DNA of 64,000 nt, from contig NZ_CP100445.1 of assembly GCF_024227435.1 (NCBI RefSeq), forward strand, positions 3,878,504 through 3,942,503, given 5' to 3'. How positions within the stretch are numbered: position 1 is the first letter of the stretch; each line of letters begins with the position of its first letter. The position numbers and the translations under genes were made by a program. The notes under the pieces were generated by a model. The model saw nothing but the letters and a program-made list of their open reading frames with translations. It searched no databases and was not told the origin of the DNA. This document shows, in pieces, positions 16,482 through 25,312 of the stretch. Origin of the DNA: Natrinema caseinilyticum. GTDB lineage: Archaea; Halobacteriota; Halobacteria; Halobacteriales; Natrialbaceae.

Positions 16482-17813
16482 GTGGACAGAACCGAATACG
16501 CGATCCTCTCGATCATCGCGCTCGCGACGGTCGGAATCGGCGTATTCACGACGTCGAAACCGCTGAGCGCGTTCTTCGTCGAGAGCACGCGACAGTTCGT
16601 CACGACCACTGCGGCGATGGCGTGGATCACGTGGTGGGCGCTGGTCCTCGGATTCGCCGTCGCAGGCGGCGTCGAGGCGTGGACCTCGAACGAGGCCGTC
16701 TCCGATCTCCTGGAGGGACACGGCCTCCGCGAGATCGGGTACGGCTCGTTGTTCGGGTTCGTCTCTTCGTCGTGTTCGTACAGCGCCATCGCGACCGCGA
16801 AGAACCTGTTCAAAAAGGGCGGGTCCGCCGCGGCCACCCTCGGCGCGTTCATGTTCGCATCGACGAACCTCGTCATCGAGATCGGTGCCGTCATCTGGAT
16901 CCTGCTCGGCTGGCAGTTCCTCCTGGCGGACATCGTCGGCGGGTTCATCCTCATCGGGTTGATGGCGGTCGGGTTCGTCTCTCTCGTCCCCGACGACGTC
17001 GTCGAGCAGGCCCGAGAGAACGTCCTCGAGGACGGTGCACGAACCGTCCAGGATCCCGTTTGCGGAATGGAGATCGACCCCGAAACGGCCGACTACTCGA
17101 CCGAACACGACGGGCAGACCTACTACTTCTGCTCGCAATCGTGTAAGGAAAGCTTCGATCCGGAAGAGGCGAACACCACCGTCCGCGAACAGGCGACGTC
17201 GCTCTCCGGTTGGAAAGCGCTGGCCGACAAACAGTGGAAAGAGTGGGGAATGCTGTGGGACGAAATCGCGATCGGGTTCGTCTTCGCGGGGCTCATCGCC
17301 GGATTCATCCCACGAGAAGTCTGGACGTCCGTGTTTTCCGAGCCCACGTTCGGACTCCCCGTATACATCTTCTGGACCGCCGCGCTCGGTGCGATAATCG
17401 GCGTCGCCACGTTCGTCTGTTCGGTGGGCAACGTCCCGTTCGGGGCCGTCCTCTGGACGAACGGGCTCCCGTTCGGGTCGGTGCTCTCCTACATTTACGC
17501 GGACCTCATCGTCCCGCCGATCATGGACGCGTACCGCGACTACTACGGCTCGAAATTCGCGGCGATCCTCTCGGGGATGATCTTCGTCTCGGCGGTTCTC
17601 ACGGGGGTCGTCATCCACTTCCTGTTCCTCGGACTGGGCTTCATTCCGGACCCGTCGACGGCGCAGATCGCCGAGGTGGGTATCGAGATGAACTACAAGC
17701 TAGTCCTCAACGTGCTCGCAACCGCCGTTTTCCTGTTCCTCTACTGGCTGCACCGCTCGAGTTCCAGGGGGGAGGAAGACGGCCACGGCGAGCACGCACA
17801 CGCCGCGGACTAG
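16482..17813 (+). CDS. Permease with an embedded YHS metal-binding domain
   Basis: A 443-aa membrane protein of the ArsP/DUF318-type permease superfamily. Two homologous membrane halves carry Cys-containing motifs: VSSSCSYSAIATAKNLFKKG near residue 100, and VCSVGNVPFGAVLW near 312. Between them, in a cytoplasmic loop at about residues 187-230, is a YHS domain (DPVCGMEIDPETADYS ... YYFCSQSCKESF), known from heavy-metal ATPases and monooxygenases to bind metal. The tail is His-rich (DGHGEHAHAAD). Together this suggests transport of a metal(loid), possibly copper, mercury or an organoarsenical; the substrate is inference. The start is GTG at 16482, and the gene stands alone. Confidence 0.88.
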   Translation: MDRTEYAILSIIALATVGIGVFTTSKPLSAFFVESTRQFVTTTAAMAWITWWALVLGFAVAGGVEAWTSNEAVSDLLEGHGLREIGYGSLFGFVSSSCSYSAIATAKNLFKKGGSAAATLGAFMFASTNLVIEIGAVIWILLGWQFLLADIVGGFILIGLMAVGFVSLVPDDVVEQARENVLEDGARTVQDPVCGMEIDPETADYSTEHDGQTYYFCSQSCKESFDPEEANTTVREQATSLSGWKALADKQWKEWGMLWDEIAIGFVFAGLIAGFIPREVWTSVFSEPTFGLPVYIFWTAALGAIIGVATFVCSVGNVPFGAVLWTNGLPFGSVLSYIYADLIVPPIMDAYRDYYGSKFAAILSGMIFVSAVLTGVVIHFLFLGLGFIPDPSTAQIAEVGIEMNYKLVLNVLATAVFLFLYWLHRSSSRGEEDGHGEHAHAAD

Positions 17814-18158
17814 GACGTTCTCGCCTCTCGAGTCCCGTTCGGGCGCGTCTCGAGGTTCTCGATCGCCGGCCGGAGACAGCGGGACGAGCAGATAGCCGTC
17901 CAGCGACTCGAGATCCGCGAGAATTTTCCGAAGACGGACGCGCATGCGGTCGTCGTCCCGCGGGTTCAGACGCGACCGACCCCCGGACCTACGTCGCCGG
18001 AAGTCGCATCGGTCGGGTACCGTCCGTCGAGCACCGAGGGTCTGATACGAACGCTGCACGTCGTTTACGTCACACGACAGTATCATCTATCGCACGTATT
18101 CCCAGTGGATCGATTAATCCGGAACAAATATTATATTCAGCCGGCAAGGCTTGCGCAT
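17814..18158. other. Intergenic region with promoter of the acyl-CoA synthetase gene
   Basis: No convincing gene. The 3' end holds AATATTATATTCAG (18127-18140), a good TATA box 22-30 bp before ATG 18159. A leftward frame from 17945 begins plausibly (RVRLRKILADLESLDGYLL) but runs into the permease gene without keeping coding character. Confidence 0.5.
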
Positions 18159-19772
18159 ATGGAAGTCTCGCTTCTCGTGACTGATTTCCTCGACCGAGCG
18201 CGCAAGTACTACGGCGACGAAGAGGCGATCGTCGCCGCGACGGGAGATCGATTCACGTACGACGAATTCGGCGATCGAGTCGACCGACTGTCCACAGTCC
18301 TCCAGGCACGCGGCATCGGGAAGGGGGATCGCGTGGCGGTACTCGACCCCAACACCCACTATCATCTCGAGTCGGCCTACGGGATCATGCAACTCGGGGC
18401 GGTTCACACGCCGCTCAACTACCGGTTGACGCCCGAGGACTACGAGTACATGCTCAACGACGCGGGTGTGAAAGCGGTCGTCGCCGACTACGAATACGCC
18501 GAGCAGATCGAGGCGATCCGAGACGAGGTCCCGGTGGAGACGTTCATCACGAACGACGCGGCGGCCGTGGACGGGGACTGGGAGGACTTCGACGCGCTCA
18601 TCGACGGCGTGGAACCGTCGTACGAACGCCCCGAGATGAGCGAGGACGAGGTCATCACGATCAACTACACCTCCGGAACGACGGGCGATCCGAAGGGCGT
18701 CATGCGAACCCACCGGACCGAGTCGCTGCACGCGCAACTGGTGACGATCCACCACGAGATCCAGGACGACGACGTCTACCTGTGGACGCTGCCGATGTTC
18801 CACGTCAACGGCTGGGGCCACATCTACGCCATCACGGGGATGGGTGCGAAGCACGTCTGTACGCGCGGTGTCGATGCAGCGGAGATCTTCCGGACCATCT
18901 CCGACGAGGACGTGTCGTTTCTCTGTTGTGCGCCGACGGTTCTCAGCATGCTCGGCGACTATCGGGAGGACAACGACGTTCCGACGGAAGGCGACGTCCC
19001 GATGCGCGTCACCGCGGCCGGGGCCGCGCCGCCCGAGAGCGTCATCGAGATGGTCGAAGAGGAATTCGGCTGGCACTTCCGCCAACTCTACGGGGCGACC
19101 GAGACGGGTCCGCTGATCGGCACCTCCGCGACTCGGCGGTTGATCGACGAGGACAGCGACGGGCGCTTCGCGCTGAAGAAACGCCAGGGGATCGCGCCGC
19201 TCGCGACCGAGGTCGACGTCGTCGACGAAGACGGGACCGAAGTCCCCTGGGACGACGAGACCATCGGCGAAATCCTCGTTCGCGGCAATCAGGTCATGGA
19301 GGGCTACTGGGAGAAGCCCGACGAGACCGAAGAAGCGTTCAACGACAAGCGCGAGGGCTGGTTCCACACCGGCGACCTGGCGGTCGTCAACGAGGACGGC
19401 ATGATCGCCATCCAGGACCGCGAGAAAGACATCATCATCTCCGGCGGCGAGAACATTTCCAGCATCGAACTCGAGGACACCCTGTTCGATCATCCGGACG
19501 TCTCGGACGTGGCGGTGATCCCTGCACCGAGCGAAAAGTGGGGCGAAACGCCGAAGGCGTTCGTCGTTCCGGCGAACGACGACCCGCAAAACCCGCCCGT
19601 TTCCGAGGAGGAACTGACGAACTTCACGCGCGAACGGCTCGCGGGGTACAAGGTCGTCCACCGCGTCGAATTCGTCAAGACCCTCCCCAAGACGGCAACC
19701 GGGAAGACCCAGAAGTACGAACTCCGAGAAGAGGAGTGGGAAGACGAAGACGGAATGGTCGGAGAAGGGTAG
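18159..19772 (+). CDS. AMP-forming acyl-CoA synthetase (fatty-acid/aryl-CoA ligase family)
   Basis: A 537-aa member of the acyl-adenylate-forming superfamily, activating a carboxylic acid to its CoA thioester via an acyl-AMP. The AMP-binding P-loop YTSGTTGDPKGVMRTHR is near residue 168, the A5 motif LYGATETGPLIG near 310, the hinge motif GWFHTGDLAVVNEDG near 402, and the C-terminal catalytic Lys motif KTLPKTATGKTQKYEL near 510. A medium/long-chain fatty-acid or similar substrate is likely, but specificity cannot be read. ATG 18159 is chosen over 18105 because of the TATA box. It stands alone. Confidence 0.92.
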   Translation: MEVSLLVTDFLDRARKYYGDEEAIVAATGDRFTYDEFGDRVDRLSTVLQARGIGKGDRVAVLDPNTHYHLESAYGIMQLGAVHTPLNYRLTPEDYEYMLNDAGVKAVVADYEYAEQIEAIRDEVPVETFITNDAAAVDGDWEDFDALIDGVEPSYERPEMSEDEVITINYTSGTTGDPKGVMRTHRTESLHAQLVTIHHEIQDDDVYLWTLPMFHVNGWGHIYAITGMGAKHVCTRGVDAAEIFRTISDEDVSFLCCAPTVLSMLGDYREDNDVPTEGDVPMRVTAAGAAPPESVIEMVEEEFGWHFRQLYGATETGPLIGTSATRRLIDEDSDGRFALKKRQGIAPLATEVDVVDEDGTEVPWDDETIGEILVRGNQVMEGYWEKPDETEEAFNDKREGWFHTGDLAVVNEDGMIAIQDREKDIIISGGENISSIELEDTLFDHPDVSDVAVIPAPSEKWGETPKAFVVPANDDPQNPPVSEEELTNFTRERLAGYKVVHRVEFVKTLPKTATGKTQKYELREEEWEDEDGMVGEG

Positions 19773-19877
19773 CGGTGGTGTGACAACGGGGCTGCACCTC
19801 GTTTCTATTGGGCCGACGTTCAGATTCGACCGCTCACACGCCGTTCATTGTCGGTTCCGAAGTGTTCTGCTACCGGT

Positions 19878-19912
19878 TAGTTTCGTCGTATTACGATTTT
19901 AGTTTCGACGTA
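19878..19912. repeat. Paired 13-bp direct repeat in the gap before the Lrp gene
   Basis: TAGTTTCGTCGTA (19878-19890) and TAGTTTCGACGTA (19900-19912) differ at one base and are spaced 22 bp apart, two helical turns. They lie in the otherwise empty region between two convergent genes (19773-20066). They may be a tandem regulator site or chance. Confidence 0.35.
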
Positions 19913-20066
19913 TGCCGATACCAGTCGGTCCAGCGAGGGGCTGTAACCGGGTGACACGATCCGGCACTCGAGAGCGACGACGAGTCGGCATCGCGAGCCG
20001 ATACCGTGATCGCGAACCCGAGTCGGTGCCGCGAGACGATCCGGCTGGCGTCTCGAATCGTCGCCG

Positions 20067-20534
20067 TCAGGTATCGCCGCGGTCGGTATCGAGTTCGAAC
20101 TGTTCGTTTTCGGCCACGGTGTTGAGGACGATGCTGGTGTTCGACTGATTGATGTCGGGGTCGGTGATGATCGCCTTGATTTCTTCGTTCATGTCGTCCG
20201 TATCTTTGAACTTACCGATAGCGATCACGTCGTAGTCCCCGGTAACCTCGTACACCGAGATCATCTGGCGGTGATCTCGCAGCGTCTCGGTAATCTCGGG
20301 AAGCGCGTTGCCCTCGGCTTTGAGTTGCATCACGGCAGTGACGTCGTATCCGAGCGAGTCGTAGTCGACGACCGGCGTGTACCCCTGGATGATGTCTTCG
20401 TCCTCGAGTTCGGAGAGGTGGTTCGAAACGGTGGTGACGGAGACGTCCAGTTCTTCGGCGAGGCTACGGAGGCTGGCGCGGCCATCGTCGAGCAGTTCGT
20501 TAACCAGGTCCGTATCGAGGTGTTCGTAGGTCAT
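20067..20534 (-). CDS. Lrp/AsnC family transcriptional regulator
   Basis: A 155-aa feast/famine regulator. The N-terminal winged HTH (about residues 5-50: [20 protein letters not shown] and [18 protein letters not shown]) is followed by the RAM/AsnC ligand-binding domain (about 65-140: [37 protein letters not shown]). Such regulators form octamers and respond to amino acids. Start: ATG 20534 ([10 protein letters not shown]) matches relatives I recall; ATG 20540 would add MQ. A TATA-like TAATATATGG (20553-20562) supports either. A dyad lies upstream at 20572-20593. Confidence 0.92.
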   Translation of the reverse strand: MTYEHLDTDLVNELLDDGRASLRSLAEELDVSVTTVSNHLSELEDEDIIQGYTPVVDYDSLGYDVTAVMQLKAEGNALPEITETLRDHRQMISVYEVTGDYDVIAIGKFKDTDDMNEEIKAIITDPDINQSNTSIVLNTVAENEQFELDTDRGDT

Positions 20535-20571
20535 TTGCATACTATAAATCGAACCATATATTAGGGGTTTA

Positions 20572-20593
20572 CGGATATCCATTTCCGTATCCG
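20572..20593. promoter_or_regulatory. Dyad upstream of the Lrp gene, candidate autoregulatory site
   Basis: CGGATA (20572-20577) and TATCCG (20588-20593) form an inverted repeat with a 10-bp spacer, 10 bp upstream of the probable TATA box (20553-20562) of the leftward Lrp gene. Lrp-type regulators commonly bind their own promoters at such imperfect dyads. The function is inferred. Confidence 0.4.
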
Positions 20594-20820
20594 ATTGGTG
20601 TGGCTTCGGCGAGAAGGAACGGACGACGAACTGGTGGGTCGCGTCGACGTCCGCGATCCGGTCCGTTCTGGCCTCCGCCTCGGCATTTGGAGCCGCGTGC
20701 CTCCACGTCCGCGGTCGATCCGGTCGGGCGACCGCACCTGCCGTCCACTCGATATCGTCGCGGCCGGTGACTCGATTTCGAGACCCGCGTGGCCCGTTCT
20801 GGCTGCTGCGCCCGGATCGA

Positions 20821-21522
20821 TCACGCACCATCCGCGAGGCGCCGGCTCGGAAACGCGACGACGTCGAGGCCCGGGCTGTAGTAGTGGACCGGGTCAGCCG
20901 TCGGTTGCGCGAACCCGTCGGCCCGCAACAGCGTATTCGTCTCGACCTCGGCCGCGGCCGGATACAGCGTCCACGGATCGTGGTCGACGTCGGTGTATCG
21001 AAGCGATCCCGCGGGGGACTCGGTGTAAAACCGGTACCGCTCGACCAGGAACCTTCCCAGCGGGTCCTCGGGTGCTGCAAACGGGTCACCGGTCGGCCAG
21101 TAGATGGCCTCGTAGCTCGCGGGCCGCGCACCGGGATGGCGGCGCCGACTGTCGAAGTGTACCTTCCCGTCGACCCCCTCGAGCGAGATACGCGCGTAAT
21201 AGTACGGCAGGTGGTGGAAACAGCGCGCGCCGATCACGCTCGCGATTCCCTGCGCGTCGAGGCTGAAGAAGTAGACGCTCGGAACGCCGTCGTGCGTCAC
21301 GTAGGTCCTGACGTTGATCTCCGGCAGCGCAACGCCGGCCCACTCGGGGACGCCTTTCGGTCGAACCGCGACGTTGGTAAACGGAACCACCGAGAGCCAC
21401 GCGGACCCATCGTATTCGTCGACCTCGAGCGCGGGGGGAAGGTGTGCCTCGATCACGCCCGGATCCACCGGCCAGTTCTCGAAGAGGAGATGACGCCACC
21501 CCATTTCCAGCGCGATGACCAT
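20821..21522 (-). CDS. DUF2071 family protein
   Basis: A 233-aa protein of the DUF2071 family (YqjF-like). Diagnostic features are the opening [20 protein letters not shown] (about residues 9-28), [25 protein letters not shown] and [19 protein letters not shown] near 100, then [15 protein letters not shown] and a [14 protein letters not shown] motif near the C-terminus. The fold is related to acetoacetate decarboxylase-like proteins, but no reaction is established. It is transcribed leftward after the DUF2797 gene with about 120 bp between. Confidence 0.9.
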   Translation of the reverse strand: MVIALEMGWRHLLFENWPVDPGVIEAHLPPALEVDEYDGSAWLSVVPFTNVAVRPKGVPEWAGVALPEINVRTYVTHDGVPSVYFFSLDAQGIASVIGARCFHHLPYYYARISLEGVDGKVHFDSRRRHPGARPASYEAIYWPTGDPFAAPEDPLGRFLVERYRFYTESPAGSLRYTDVDHDPWTLYPAAAEVETNTLLRADGFAQPTADPVHYYSPGLDVVAFPSRRLADGA

Positions 21523-21640
21523 AGTGGTGATTCTGTCATCGAATCGAGAAACGCCTTCCGTTTCGCGACGGACGTCCCCGACCGAGAACCGTAATCGCGA
21601 CCCGTCGTTCCCGTTCGGTCGCCGTCTCGACGACCGACGG

Positions 21641-22399
21641 CTACTCGAACGAACCCAGCGAGGACTGAAGGGCGCGTTCCGCCGTCCCTTCCTCGAGATC
21701 GTAACCGACCAGATCGCGCATGTCGACCGCGTACGTCGTGCCGGCCGTCTCGAGAACCAGGAGTCGGCCCTTGACGCCGACGATCGTCCCCGAGGCGATG
21801 GTCTCGCGAACCGGCCGCGTCTCGAGATCGATCCCGTAGTCGAAGTCGAATCGGTCGATGACGTCGAACTCGGAGCGGAGGGACGCCCAGGCGTCTTCGT
21901 CGACGTCGGCGGCGAGCGCGGCGATTTTCGGGCCGGTTCTGACGCGGTCGACCAACCGCGTTGCGATTTCGGCCTCGAGTTCGCGGGCGATGCGGCCGTT
22001 CGAGACGGTGTGAACGTGGGCCGCACGGTCGGCTCCCTGTTCTCGCAGCCGGGTTTGGAGTCGCCACTCGCGGGTGACGCCGACCTTGAACGTGTCCGGG
22101 GCGAAGGCGGCGATGTAGACGGCGTGGGGCTCGTAACAGTCCATCTCGTCTTTGAGGCAGGTTCCCGTACAGCGAGCGCAAACCCACGTACTCGTGTGGT
22201 AGTCGCAGTACGGGGCCGTCGGCCGATCACAGGGGATGTGCTCGCCGTCGTCGATCGTCCCTGCGCAGTGACGATCCGCGAGCGAATAGGACAGCGTCTC
22301 GCCGGACCCGAGCGGGTGACGAACGATCGTGGCACCGTCGCCGTCGCTCACCTGCAGCGCGGAACCGGTCCCGCTCGGCTCGTAGCCCACCAGTTGCAC
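21641..22399 (-). CDS. DUF2797 family zinc-binding protein
   Basis: A 252-aa protein of the DUF2797 family. A Cys/His-rich zone at about residues 44-86 (HCAG...PCDRPTAPYCDYHT...WVCARCTGTCLKDEMDC) probably coordinates zinc. It is followed by HAVYIAAFAPDTFKVGVTRE, resembling a GIY-YIG-type beta-hairpin (YIAAF...KVGVT), and a long helical region. The GIY-YIG resemblance is my inference. The function is not known. Confidence 0.87.
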   Translation of the reverse strand: MQLVGYEPSGTGSALQVSDGDGATIVRHPLGSGETLSYSLADRHCAGTIDDGEHIPCDRPTAPYCDYHTSTWVCARCTGTCLKDEMDCYEPHAVYIAAFAPDTFKVGVTREWRLQTRLREQGADRAAHVHTVSNGRIARELEAEIATRLVDRVRTGPKIAALAADVDEDAWASLRSEFDVIDRFDFDYGIDLETRPVRETIASGTIVGVKGRLLVLETAGTTYAVDMRDLVGYDLEEGTAERALQSSLGSFE

Positions 22400-22553
22400 G
22401 CTCGCGAGTTCGGACTGCGCGCAAATAGACGTAGCGTTTCCACCGGTGTGCGATCCGATCCGCGAACGGCCAGTTGCGGCGCACCGCCATCGTTACTATT
22501 GGCCATTACTGACGACTACGTTCGGGTCTGAAACGATCGGTTCGAAAATTCCT

Positions 22554-22578
22554 ACAATTTATTAAAAATATATACGTT
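22554..22578 (+). promoter_or_regulatory. AT-rich promoter region of the phosphatase gene
   Basis: A 25-bp AT-rich block with TTTATTAAAAATATATA precedes the ATG at 22613 by 35-58 bp. It probably holds the TATA element of the PhoD-like gene; no Pho-type operator is recognisable. Confidence 0.45.
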
Positions 22579-22612
22579 ATTATCCAACTCGTGTCGTCCG
22601 ATCTGCACAGTC

Positions 22613-24697
22613 ATGGCAGAGAAAGAGACGGACGGACGGTTCGAACCGGCGACGGATACCCGACGAGCGATCCTCCGGGCGATCGGAGTGACTGCGACGT
22701 CGACAGGCGTGGTCGGAACCGCGGCGGGGGCACGATCGGACGATGCGGCGACGAGTCGGGCCGACGGGGATCTCGTGGCGCTGACACACGGCGTGGCGTC
22801 GGGCGACGTCACAGCGACGTCCGCGGTCGTCTGGGCCCGGTCGGACGGCGCGGCGACGATCCACGTCGCGTACGCCGAAGACGGCGGGTTCGGCGACGTC
22901 GGATACGAACGGACGCGGGTCGACGACGAAACGGACGACGCGGGCCACGTTCGACTGACGGATCTCGAGTCCGGTTCGAGCTATCGCTACTACGTCTGGG
23001 CCACGGAAACGAAACGGACCTCCCGACCGCCGCTGTCGAATTCGGACGCCGCCCGTGACGCTCGATCGGTCGCCACACGGCTCCCCGACGGAGTCGAAAC
23101 CGCGACGTTCGTTACGGCGCCGGCACCCGACGACGAGGCGAGCGTCAGTTTCGCCTGGAGCGGCGACACCTGGGGCTACGGCGACGATCCGGTCGAGCCG
23201 CCGTTCCCCGGGCTTCGAGCGATCGCCGAGCGGGAGCCCGATTTCTTCCTCTATCACGGGGATACGATCTACGCCGACGCGAGAACGCCTGCCGGTAAGA
23301 TCACCAGGGACACGCCGATCGAGGACGCACTCGAGATCTACCGGTCGAAGTACAAGGAGATGCGGGAGCCGCCGTCGTCGGTCGCGGAGCGGACGTATCT
23401 TCGCGAGCTACTCGAGAGGACGTCCGTCTACACGATCTGGGACAACCACGAGGTGATCAATAATTTCGCGGGTCCGGTCGAGCCGCTCATGCCCGAGGGA
23501 CGGCGCGCGTTCCGCGAGTACTGGCCGCTCGATCGGGACGACACCGCCGATCCGGGCGAATCCAATCGGTTCTACGATAGCTTCCGCTGGGGAAAACACG
23601 CCGAACTGTTCGTCATCGACACCCGCCAGTACCGCGATCCGAACGTCGACCGCGACTCGAAGACGCTCCTCGGCGACGACCAACTCGAGTGGCTGAAACG
23701 CTCGCTGGCGGAGTCCGACGCGACGTGGAAGATTCTCGCCTCGCCGGCTCCGCTCGGATATCCGTCGGACTCGTGGGCGAATTCGGCCCCCGGAACCGGA
23801 TACGAGGCGGAACTGCTCGAGGTCGTCGATCACGTCCAGACCGAACCGGTCTCGAACCTGGTCGTCGTCGCCGGCGACGTCCACAAGTCGGTCGTGGGCG
23901 CGTTCGATCCGGACGACGACGGGACGTTCGAGTTCGTCGAAGCCATCGCGGGGCCGCTCGGCGCACCGGCTGGTCGGCCCGACGACCTCTACCCGGCGCT
24001 CAACGGAACGGAATTCTTCGCGAAAGGCGGGTACGCTAACTTCGGCACCGTCGACGTCGACGAATCCGGCGAGACCCTGACGATCGGCATCTACGACGAG
24101 ACGGGGGCCGAGCAGTTCTCGAAGACGATCCACACGGACGACATCGACGCTCGACCGACCACTCCCGACCGCATAGAGAGCACGTTCGACGACGACGCCG
24201 ACGGCTGGCTCGTCTCGCAGAACGGCAGGAGCGACCGACCCGAGTATCGCGGAACCGACGGCGATCCCGGCGGTCACGTGACCGACGACGACAGCCAGGG
24301 CGGCGTCGCCTGGTACTATCAGGCCCCGTTCAAGTTCCTCGGCGACCGCGAGGCGTTTTACGGCGGGCGGTTGCGGTTCGCCCTCCGCCAGACCCGATCC
24401 GACGAGCAGTTCGCCGCCGACCCGATCGAAGGCGGTGACGTACTGCTCGCAAGCGGCGAGACGAAACTCGTCTACGAGTTCCGCGGCAAAGACGGAAATC
24501 CGGGTACCGAGTGGACCGGGTTCGACGTCCCCCTCTCGGCCGACGCCGACTGGATCGATCTGTCGGCCGCTGAGCCGTTCGCGACCGAAGAGCGGTTCCG
24601 AACCGTCCTCGCGAACCTGCACGTGCTGCGCATTCGCGGCGAATACAGAGTGGGCGCCGACACGAGCGCCCTCGATACCGTCGTCCTCTCCCGGTAA
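22613..24697 (+). CDS. PhoD-like alkaline phosphatase/phosphodiesterase with laminin-B-like C-terminal domain
   Basis: A 694-aa exported metallophosphoesterase. The N-terminus has a Tat-like signal (TRRAILRAIGVTATSTGVVG, about residues 18-37). A fibronectin-like PhoD N domain follows (LTHGVASGDVTATSAVVWAR, about 57-76), then the PhoD catalytic domain with FAWSGDTWGYG (about 180), FFLYHGDTIYADA (about 210), YTIWDNHEVINNF (about 275) and VVVAGDVHKS (about 420). After about residue 520, a second region (STFDDDADGWLVSQNG ... GGVAWYYQAP ... FYGGRLRFALRQ) resembles a laminin IV type A (laminin B) domain, a beta sandwich found on extracellular proteins. The likely role is release of phosphate from esters outside the cell. 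Confidence 0.9.
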   Translation: MAEKETDGRFEPATDTRRAILRAIGVTATSTGVVGTAAGARSDDAATSRADGDLVALTHGVASGDVTATSAVVWARSDGAATIHVAYAEDGGFGDVGYERTRVDDETDDAGHVRLTDLESGSSYRYYVWATETKRTSRPPLSNSDAARDARSVATRLPDGVETATFVTAPAPDDEASVSFAWSGDTWGYGDDPVEPPFPGLRAIAEREPDFFLYHGDTIYADARTPAGKITRDTPIEDALEIYRSKYKEMREPPSSVAERTYLRELLERTSVYTIWDNHEVINNFAGPVEPLMPEGRRAFREYWPLDRDDTADPGESNRFYDSFRWGKHAELFVIDTRQYRDPNVDRDSKTLLGDDQLEWLKRSLAESDATWKILASPAPLGYPSDSWANSAPGTGYEAELLEVVDHVQTEPVSNLVVVAGDVHKSVVGAFDPDDDGTFEFVEAIAGPLGAPAGRPDDLYPALNGTEFFAKGGYANFGTVDVDESGETLTIGIYDETGAEQFSKTIHTDDIDARPTTPDRIESTFDDDADGWLVSQNGRSDRPEYRGTDGDPGGHVTDDDSQGGVAWYYQAPFKFLGDREAFYGGRLRFALRQTRSDEQFAADPIEGGDVLLASGETKLVYEFRGKDGNPGTEWTGFDVPLSADADWIDLSAAEPFATEERFRTVLANLHVLRIRGEYRVGADTSALDTVVLSR

Positions 24698-24809
24698 GCG
24701 GACCGTGAATCCGGTTCACCGGGAGCGAGGGGAGACGGAACGTGAATTCCGGTCCCATTTCATTTCGTGACGGATAAGACCTATCTGTGCCGGCACCGAA
24801 CCTCGAAAT

Positions 24810-25154
24810 ATGACGCTCGAGGGATCGCTCGATGCGGCGGAAGACGACGCCGGAGACGCCGTCTCGTTCGTATTTACCGTCACCAACGAGGGAAGCGACC
24901 CGATCGAATTCCAGTTCTCGGACGCGTGTAAAGCGGAGTTCGTGGTGGAAGACGACGACGAGGAGGTCTGGCGGTACACCGACGGTCGCATGTTCGCCCA
25001 GGTGCTCAGTTCGGAGACGCTCGAACCCGGTGCGGCGACCAGTTACGATGCTGAATGGTCCGAACCGAAGCCGGGCGAATACGTCGCGGTTGCCGAATTG
25101 AGAGCCCGGAATCAGACCTGCAACGCCCGAACCGACGTTTCAGTCTCGGCCTGA
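24810..25154 (+). CDS. BsuPI-like protein
   Basis: A 114-aa, all-beta protein of the BsuPI family (named for an intracellular proteinase inhibitor of Bacillus subtilis). Characteristic features are SFVFTVTNEGSDPIEFQFSD near residue 18, VWRYTDGRMFAQ near 50 and LEPGAATSYDAEW near 72. There is no signal peptide in this start choice. It may bind or inhibit a protease, but this has not been shown in archaea. It is 112 bp after the phosphatase gene on the same strand. Confidence 0.82.
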   Translation: MTLEGSLDAAEDDAGDAVSFVFTVTNEGSDPIEFQFSDACKAEFVVEDDDEEVWRYTDGRMFAQVLSSETLEPGAATSYDAEWSEPKPGEYVAVAELRARNQTCNARTDVSVSA

Positions 25155-25312
25155 CGTCGCCGCGGGCGACGACCGGGCCCGCCGGTGGGTCCGTATCCGG
25201 AGCTACGGGCCCGCAACCAGCGGATTCACGATCGGTGGGCCCGGCGCCGATGGACCCGGTGATGTGGACCGGCAGCGAAGTTCCTATACCGTCACCATCC
25301 TAACCGCCGTCC

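Noticed and set aside
15213..17618. Long open frame on the minus strand (801 codons)
   Set aside because: It is antisense to the Tat-exported protein and permease genes, Arg/Asp-rich in a way typical of shadow frames in GC-rich haloarchaeal DNA, and has no recognisable domain.
17814..17945. Leftward frame starting MRVRLRKILADLESLDGYLL
   Set aside because: The start looks coding, but after about 30 residues the frame enters the end of the permease gene with no conserved features. It may be a short remnant; not strong enough to annotate.
18107..18120. GGATCGATTAATCC near the acyl-CoA synthetase promoter
   Set aside because: The dyad is imperfect in the centre and short, and no regulator motif matches it.
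19912..20148. 78-codon frame downstream of the direct repeat
   Set aside because: It is Arg-rich and overlaps the end of the Lrp gene; no conservation is recalled.
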